Source: a virus
Virus record (IMG/VR): IMGVR_UViG_3300028840_006886
Span: 1 to 33,190 of that record
DNA: 33,190 nucleotides
Strand: one strand, 5' to 3'
This document shows, piece by piece, positions 28,784 through 33,190 of the stretch (within the stretch, counting starts at the first letter, position 1; every line of letters begins with the position of its first letter). The notes beneath the pieces are model-generated. The model made no database searches, had not been told where the DNA came from, and worked only from the letters and a program-made list of their open reading frames with translations. The translations under genes and the position numbers were made by a program.

Positions 28784-29217
28784 CGCACCACCCTGTAAGT
28801 AAGAGTCAACACGCTGGTAAACACGCGATCCTCGCGAAGATGATCGGGAACGAAGATCGGCTCGTTGCCGGTCTCCACCCAGACGGCCAGCCGAAAACCT
28901 TCGGTATCCGTCAACACCCGGCCGTTGAGGGCGGCGAACACTTCATCCACCAGGCCCATCATCGTGTCGGCCTCCGCATCCGTTTCCGCTCGCTTCTGTA
29001 TGCCGATGTCGATGGCGATATCCTGCTGATAGCCGGATCGATCGGCGGCGGCCGTAACGCGGCCCTTCGGAACCACGGTCACCCGCAGCGTCTTGTACTG
29101 CGATAGCTTCCGCTCCGGGTTGTAGGTTCGCTCGGCCGTGAACTGTTCACTAAACTGGCCCGCGTTGAGGGCACGGACCACCGCGTCGGCTACTTCGATT
29201 ACGATGCTTTCGCTCAC
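28780..29217 (-). CDS. tail terminator / head-tail joining protein
   Basis: A 145-residue protein in the connector region. EVADAVVRALNAGQFSEQFT, then YNPERKLSQYKTLRVTVVPK, and a C-terminal LREDRVFTSVLTLTYRVVR match tail-terminator-type proteins of this phage group. It caps the tail tube so that it can join the head. The start is GTG at 29217, overlapping the previous stop (GTGA). Confidence 0.65.
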   Translation of the reverse strand: MSESIVIEVADAVVRALNAGQFSEQFTAERTYNPERKLSQYKTLRVTVVPKGRVTAAADRSGYQQDIAIDIGIQKRAETDAEADTMMGLVDEVFAALNGRVLTDTEGFRLAVWVETGNEPIFVPDHLREDRVFTSVLTLTYRVVR

Positions 29218-29597
29218 AGTTCGACCTCGTCGATGTTTTTGGTGTGAATGCGAAGCGTCTTTCGCCGCGAATCGCTGTAGCGGAAACAGGGCTCGTTCTG
29301 GCCGGGGGCCGCCACCTCGTAAGTGACTTCCGTGCCGTCGATGACTTCCACGACCTGGTCGCCGGAGACGGGCAACGTGCGTTCGTCGTCGAGGATCAGG
29401 TCCTCGGTGCGGATCAGATAATCGCGGGTCTCCACCCGGATGCTGCCGCCGAAACCGTCATGCACGTCGTGTTCGCTGCTACCCACCGTGGCCGAAACCT
29501 CGACCGAGGCGCCGCCACGCCAATACGTGACGGCGTCGGTCAGGTGCTCATGCCGTTGTTCGGTGAGCCAATCAGCCGCATTCGCGAGCATGTTCAT
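29214..29597 (-). CDS. head closure / head-tail connector protein
   Basis: A 127-residue protein after the cement protein gene. It has a helical start (MLANAADWLTEQRHEHLTDA) and a beta-rich rest (EVSATVGSSEHDV, RVETRDYLIRTEDLIL, YEVAAPGQNEPCFRYSD). This fits a small beta-barrel head-closure protein. No strong ribosome site lies before the ATG at 29597. Assignment is from position and fold hints. Confidence 0.55.
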   Translation of the reverse strand: MNMLANAADWLTEQRHEHLTDAVTYWRGGASVEVSATVGSSEHDVHDGFGGSIRVETRDYLIRTEDLILDDERTLPVSGDQVVEVIDGTEVTYEVAAPGQNEPCFRYSDSRRKTLRIHTKNIDEVEL

Positions 29598-29612
29598 GAC
29601 GGGGAAGGTCTC

Positions 29613-30404
29613 TTACGCGGCGTTCGTCGGGATGTAGCGGATCACCAGGCTGAAGGCCGGAAGGTCGGCCGTGGTGCCCTGCGTCACGTCGAGCGTGACG
29701 TGTTCGCCGGCCGCAAGAACCTTGTGGGTCGCATCGGGCGTACCCAAGTCCTCGTAGTCGCCGTCGGGCGGCTGGTTCGCCGTGTCGTACGTCTTGGTGA
29801 GGATCGTGTTGGCCGCATCGTCCTTCAGCGCCAGCACGGCCGTGTTGGCATCGTCGACGCCGGCCGGCGATCCCTGGGTGAGGATGCCCACCGAAACGAT
29901 GGTCACCGCCCGCGGGTGGACGAAGATCGGACGCGCGGCGATGTCGCCATCGGCCGCCAGGTCCTCGACGGGAACGATTACCGACTGCTCGGCGTGCGCG
30001 TCGTCGAGGGTTGCCGAGTTGCCGTTGGAAACGACGTCGCCGGTGAGCGCGGGAAGGGATTGCAGGACGATCCGCACCGTCTCGGCACTCTCGGCCGCGC
30101 CCGCGATGGCCACACCACAGTACTTGCCGTCGGCGGCCGTCTTCGTGACCGCACCGCTGCCGGCCGTACCACCTACCGGATCGCCGTCGTCATCCCAAAA
30201 GACTTCGTCACCGGCACTGATCGCACCGGTCACCTTGGGAAAGTCGAACACGCCGACAATCGCCAGGGCGCCCAGCGCGTTGGCCGCGATGTCCAACTTG
30301 GCCACGCCGATCAGGTCGCCTTGCACGACCACGTCGCCGGCCGAGACGGCCGAACCGGGCGTATGATCGATCGACTTGCCTTCTTGCACGAAATGAACAC
30401 TCAC
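29613..30404 (-). CDS. capsid cement/decoration protein (DUF2190 type)
   Basis: A 263-residue protein. The first ~115 residues (FVQEGKSIDHTPGSAVSAGD, then VVVQGDLIGVAK, GDEVFWDDDGD and KYCGVAIAGAAESAETVRIV) match DUF2190 capsid decoration domains. The second half is a separate beta domain (residues ~130-263, ARPIFVHPRAVTIVSVGILT to LVIRYIPTNAA). It follows the major capsid gene and probably stabilises the shell. The start is GTG at 30404 after AAGGAG. Confidence 0.75.
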   Translation of the reverse strand: MSVHFVQEGKSIDHTPGSAVSAGDVVVQGDLIGVAKLDIAANALGALAIVGVFDFPKVTGAISAGDEVFWDDDGDPVGGTAGSGAVTKTAADGKYCGVAIAGAAESAETVRIVLQSLPALTGDVVSNGNSATLDDAHAEQSVIVPVEDLAADGDIAARPIFVHPRAVTIVSVGILTQGSPAGVDDANTAVLALKDDAANTILTKTYDTANQPPDGDYEDLGTPDATHKVLAAGEHVTLDVTQGTTADLPAFSLVIRYIPTNAA

Positions 30405-30462
30405 GTTTATGCTCCTTCTGTTTGAGACTTGTTTGGTTCTAGCGCCTTACGCTGCACGAAAT

Positions 30463-30496
30463 CGATGGGGCGGTACGTGTGCCTCCCGCCCCATCG
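30463..30496 (-). terminator. perfect hairpin between capsid and cement genes
   Basis: Eleven-base arms CGATGGGGCGG/CCGCCCCATCG around a 12-base loop, in the 112-bp gap between the stop of the major capsid gene region and the cement gene. On the minus strand it follows the cement gene's promoter-proximal side and precedes ATTTCG. It may attenuate transcription or protect the mRNA of a highly expressed gene. Confidence 0.55.
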
Positions 30497-30516
30497 AGAG
30501 AATTCTGCCTTTTGGC

Positions 30517-32484
30517 TTACGATTCGCCCTTCATCTTCAGGGCACCGCGGTAGTCTTGCTCGCGAACACCGAAGTCGATATAGCCGCGATACTGGACGCC
30601 CAGCGTGTTGAAGTCGGCGTCGGCTCGCTCAACGGTCGGGCGGTCGACGCCACCGAGGAACGCGACTTCGATCGCCGGCAGACGGTTCGGATCGGCCAGG
30701 AGATGCCACGCCTTGTTGCTCGCACCCGGGAATGTGGTATTGCTGGGATAGGCCGAAGAGACGACTTCAAACTTTCCGGCGTGCGGATTGTTGGCCGGCT
30801 TTGCCTTGTTTGCCGTAGTGGTTTCGTTCACCTGCAGCGCGGTCATGAGTTGTTCGGCCGGAACCTTCAATGCCGTGGGCACCAACAGCAATCTCGCGGG
30901 CACGCCCAAGGGGCGCCCGTTGGGCTTGGTCTGCTCGGCAAACGCCACCTCGGCCATGGTTAGGCCGTCGATCGTCAGGGCGGTGTCGGCGCCGGCGAGG
31001 TAGTTGTTGTGATCGGCGTGAAAGAACTTCAGGCCGTCACTCTGCACGGGATTGGAGAGAAACAATCCCCAGACGGCGTCGGCGATCGCCTCGGCTGCCC
31101 CCATGCCGATTCGGCGCGGAATCTCGGTCAAGGCGCCCAGATCATCATTGATAATCATCTGCCGAGTCAGGGCGAACATGATCCCGTGCGTGTCGACCTT
31201 TTGCCCGAACTGCTGCTCGCCAACCTTTCCATGCTTCAGTTCGCCGTCGGGGCCGACCTTCTGAAACACGAAATTGTCCGTCATGCGATACCGGCTGTGT
31301 TCCTTGAAGTCGTTGACCGAAGCGATCTTGCAGATTCGCCGCCAGGCGTCTTCGACGTAGTTGTAACCCTCCAGCAGAGATTTGTTGGCCACATTCGCCA
31401 GAATGTTCGGCAAGCTCGTAGTGCTGAATGCCGCCCTCAACCAGCCGGTCGCATCTCGACGATACCGCGGCAAGCGCTCCCCGCTGGCCAACTCGCAGAA
31501 TTCTTGCAGATCGACGCCCCGGAGCTTGTCGGCCGCTTCGAGCGTCTGTTCGGAGTATGACGCCTCAAGTGTGGCGGTCGTAACGCCCGAAGCCGACAGC
31601 GCAACCACCTCGAAGACTTGCGGTCCGAAGGTGTCGGCCGGAACGTGCACGGCCGGTGCCGAGGGACGCGACTCTTGAATCGCAGCACGCACTTCCCTGG
31701 CGCAGCGATCTTCATCCCATTTCTCTTCGAGAGCTTGAGCCCTAATGTCCGGATGTTCCGAACAGAGTTGGTCAATCACGAGGAACCGCTTTCGCGCTCT
31801 TTCCTCCCCCTCCGCCCTGATGGCCTCGACGTCGACTTGACCCGCACCACTCGCTTCGAGCTTCTCGGGAGTGTCCGTAACGTTCGACTTCTTGTCGGCG
31901 GAAGCTTCCTTCTTGTCTTCGTTCGCTTTGGGCATGTTCTGTTTCTCCTCTTCGGGTGATTGGGCGGACACGACGGCCCTGGCGTCACTGTCCGCACCGT
32001 TATCGACAAAACTGATTTCTTTCAGGGTCATCCGGCGAACCACGTGCAACGGTCCTTCGAACGACTGGCCGTTGACCTCGATGTTCCGGCCGGCCGACAC
32101 GAACTCGGCCTTGATTACCGGGCCGCCGATACTGGCCCGCCACGGGAACCCGTTGCTTCCGCTGCGGGCCACGTCGCGTGCCCACGAGGTGTCACGGCTG
32201 ATGAGGCCTTCCGCGACAAGCTTTCCGCCACGGGCCTCGATTCGCGTCGTGTGGCCGACACCTTGGCTCGGCTTGTGATCCAACCGGATCGGGACCGACT
32301 GGTCGGGAACGTCCAGGCCGCCCAAGTCGACTACCACCGCGTGAGGAAAACCGGCCAGGCGCATCGCGCCGCCCGAATAGGCAACCATCGAAAACCGCGG
32401 CAGTTCCTTTTCGCCGGCAGCCGCTTCGATGGTCGGCACGGCGGAGAACTCGACGAATTCAGGCGACTTGACGCTGTTGGGCAT
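30517..32484 (-). CDS. prohead protease/major capsid protein fusion
   Basis: A 655-residue fusion. Residues ~1-185 are a prohead protease with the expected His (IRLDHKPSQGVG, H70) and Ser (WRASIGG, S118), plus KEISFVDNGAD. A Lys/Glu-rich linker (about 180-215) follows, like a scaffold or delta region. The rest is a capsid fold with ATLEASYSEQTLEAADKLRG, DNFVFQKVGPDGELKHGK and AHLLADPNRLP-type text near the end. This protease-capsid fusion is a recognised arrangement in such phages. The protease must cut itself off the shell protein during maturation. The ATG at 32484 overlaps the portal stop by 26 bp. Confidence 0.88.
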   Translation of the reverse strand: MPNSVKSPEFVEFSAVPTIEAAAGEKELPRFSMVAYSGGAMRLAGFPHAVVVDLGGLDVPDQSVPIRLDHKPSQGVGHTTRIEARGGKLVAEGLISRDTSWARDVARSGSNGFPWRASIGGPVIKAEFVSAGRNIEVNGQSFEGPLHVVRRMTLKEISFVDNGADSDARAVVSAQSPEEEKQNMPKANEDKKEASADKKSNVTDTPEKLEASGAGQVDVEAIRAEGEERARKRFLVIDQLCSEHPDIRAQALEEKWDEDRCAREVRAAIQESRPSAPAVHVPADTFGPQVFEVVALSASGVTTATLEASYSEQTLEAADKLRGVDLQEFCELASGERLPRYRRDATGWLRAAFSTTSLPNILANVANKSLLEGYNYVEDAWRRICKIASVNDFKEHSRYRMTDNFVFQKVGPDGELKHGKVGEQQFGQKVDTHGIMFALTRQMIINDDLGALTEIPRRIGMGAAEAIADAVWGLFLSNPVQSDGLKFFHADHNNYLAGADTALTIDGLTMAEVAFAEQTKPNGRPLGVPARLLLVPTALKVPAEQLMTALQVNETTTANKAKPANNPHAGKFEVVSSAYPSNTTFPGASNKAWHLLADPNRLPAIEVAFLGGVDRPTVERADADFNTLGVQYRGYIDFGVREQDYRGALKMKGES

Positions 32485-33190
32485 CTTGTTTTTCCTTTTC
32501 GGAGTTTGGCGGAACCGATTCTTTCGCTTCGAGCCCCAGTTCCCTCATGAGTTTCTTTTCCTTCGCTCGCTGGCAAAGTTGGGTCTCCCAGTCCTTGCCC
32601 TGCCGGCCATACTCATCGGCAAGCGTGGTCGTGTTGTTCTCCAACCGCGTTGCCTGGGCGTTGGCCTCTTTAGCCGGGTCGACGTGTTCCATCCCGTCCC
32701 AAAACCACTGGTGAGGCAGCGGCACTCGCGGCCCCCGAAGAAAAGCCAACTCCTCGAAGGTTGCCGCTTCCTCGATCCATGCCGCCAGGATGCGGTCCGC
32801 CACCGCTTGGCCCATGTGCGATTGCGTGATCCGAAGGCTCTTGTAGTAGGTCTGTTTATCGAGGCGCCCACTGGCGTAATTGTGCCGGCTCGAATCGCCC
32901 GTGATGACGTTGATCGGCACCTGCAAGCAGCGGCCGATTTCGCCTAGAATTTCGCGCTTGAACTCGGTGTACGTAGTGGCCGGCTGTTCGGCCTTGATCT
33001 GGCCGAGTTTCCAGCCGTCGGGCAGCGTGGTCGCCATCCGCTTTTCGAGTTCGATCACATCGAGCGGATCGACCGAAGCTATCTCATCGCCAGCCGGAGC
33101 GTCCGTGTAAAGCACTGCCGCGAAGTCGGCCGCCGTTTCGGCCGCACCCAACACGGCCAGCGTGTAGCGGCGAAGTTGAGCGAACAGCGG
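32459..33190 (-). CDS. portal protein, lambda family (partial)
   Basis: The frame is open to the right edge and gives 243 residues of the C-terminal part of a lambda-type portal. LRRYTLAVLGAAETAADFAA, EFKREILGEIGRCLQVPINV and then SSRHNYASGRLDKQTYYKS are typical, as is LPHQWFWDGMEHVDPAKEA. The end (ENNTTTLADEYGRQGKDWET) and the acidic-lysine tail also fit. It forms the dodecameric DNA gate and connects to the terminase genes expected beyond the window. Its stop overlaps the start of the capsid fusion gene. Confidence 0.85.
   Translation of the reverse strand, partial: PLFAQLRRYTLAVLGAAETAADFAAVLYTDAPAGDEIASVDPLDVIELEKRMATTLPDGWKLGQIKAEQPATTYTEFKREILGEIGRCLQVPINVITGDSSRHNYASGRLDKQTYYKSLRITQSHMGQAVADRILAAWIEEAATFEELAFLRGPRVPLPHQWFWDGMEHVDPAKEANAQATRLENNTTTLADEYGRQGKDWETQLCQRAKEKKLMRELGLEAKESVPPNSEKEKQDAQQRQVA

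Noticed and set aside
29244-30425. 393-residue plus-strand frame
   Set aside because: Antisense to the cement and head closure genes, with the usual His/Arg-rich shadow composition.

Overview
The window looks like a large part of a temperate tailed (siphovirus-type) phage or prophage from a planctomycete, probably a Pirellulales-like host. No ribosomal or host housekeeping gene fixes the host. The assignment rests on virion proteins of a type I associate with planctomycete phages, on two stand-alone domains like the C-terminal domain of large planctomycete/actinobacterial regulators, and on a decayed phosphosugar mutase of planctomycete type. This is family recognition by eye, not a search.

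Layout. (1) 1-9389, minus strand: early/replication operon with many ATGA/TGATG overlaps. In transcription order (right to left) it holds two small zinc-finger or basic proteins, two tandem paralogues that may be regulators, a palindrome-rich intergenic region, a RecE/Cas4-like PD-(D/E)XK nuclease, a Sak4-like ATPase, a DUF669 ssDNA-binding-type protein, RusA, an SF2 helicase, a metallophosphoesterase, a DNA methyltransferase and a dATP/dGTP diphosphohydrolase-type protein cut by the window edge. The helicase is interrupted in its DExH box by an intein, and a Vsr-like homing endonuclease gene lies inside the intein in another reading frame. (2) 9390-11350: a probable attP (3' half of a tRNA-Ser plus repeated arm-type sites), a tyrosine integrase and a small excisionase-like gene. 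(3) 11.35-13.8 kb: a mostly non-coding stretch with near-consensus promoters, three candidate small RNAs ending in intrinsic terminators (two of them related to each other), a phosphosugar mutase pseudogene and a pair of dispersed repeats. (4) 13.8-17.7 kb: a plus-strand cargo island with two membrane proteins, a secreted thermonuclease and an overlapping pair coding for an RNase H/RuvC-like protein and a Ser/Thr protein kinase. (5) 17.96-33.19 kb, minus strand: the late operon, read from right to left: portal, prohead protease/major capsid fusion, cement protein, head-tail connectors, permuted NlpC/P60 peptidase, virion proteins, membrane serine protease, small membrane protein, repeat protein, tail tube, tail assembly chaperone with a -1 frameshift extension, HK97 gp10-like protein, tape measure and distal tail proteins.

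How it works together. The replication block gives a single-strand annealing recombination set (nuclease, annealing ATPase, SSB-like protein, RusA resolvase) with a helicase, and DNA modification and nucleotide-pool genes at its distal end. Integration is predicted at the 3' end of a tRNA-Ser(CGA) gene. Phage modules lie on both sides of the att core, and the upstream side carries arm sites rather than the tRNA 5' half, so the sequence resembles an attP-containing circular or excised genome more than an integrated boundary. No classical CI-type repressor is visible. The strongest candidates for something undescribed are the dual-coded intein/endonuclease, the pair of related structured RNAs next to the integrase region, and the RuvC-like/kinase cassette.
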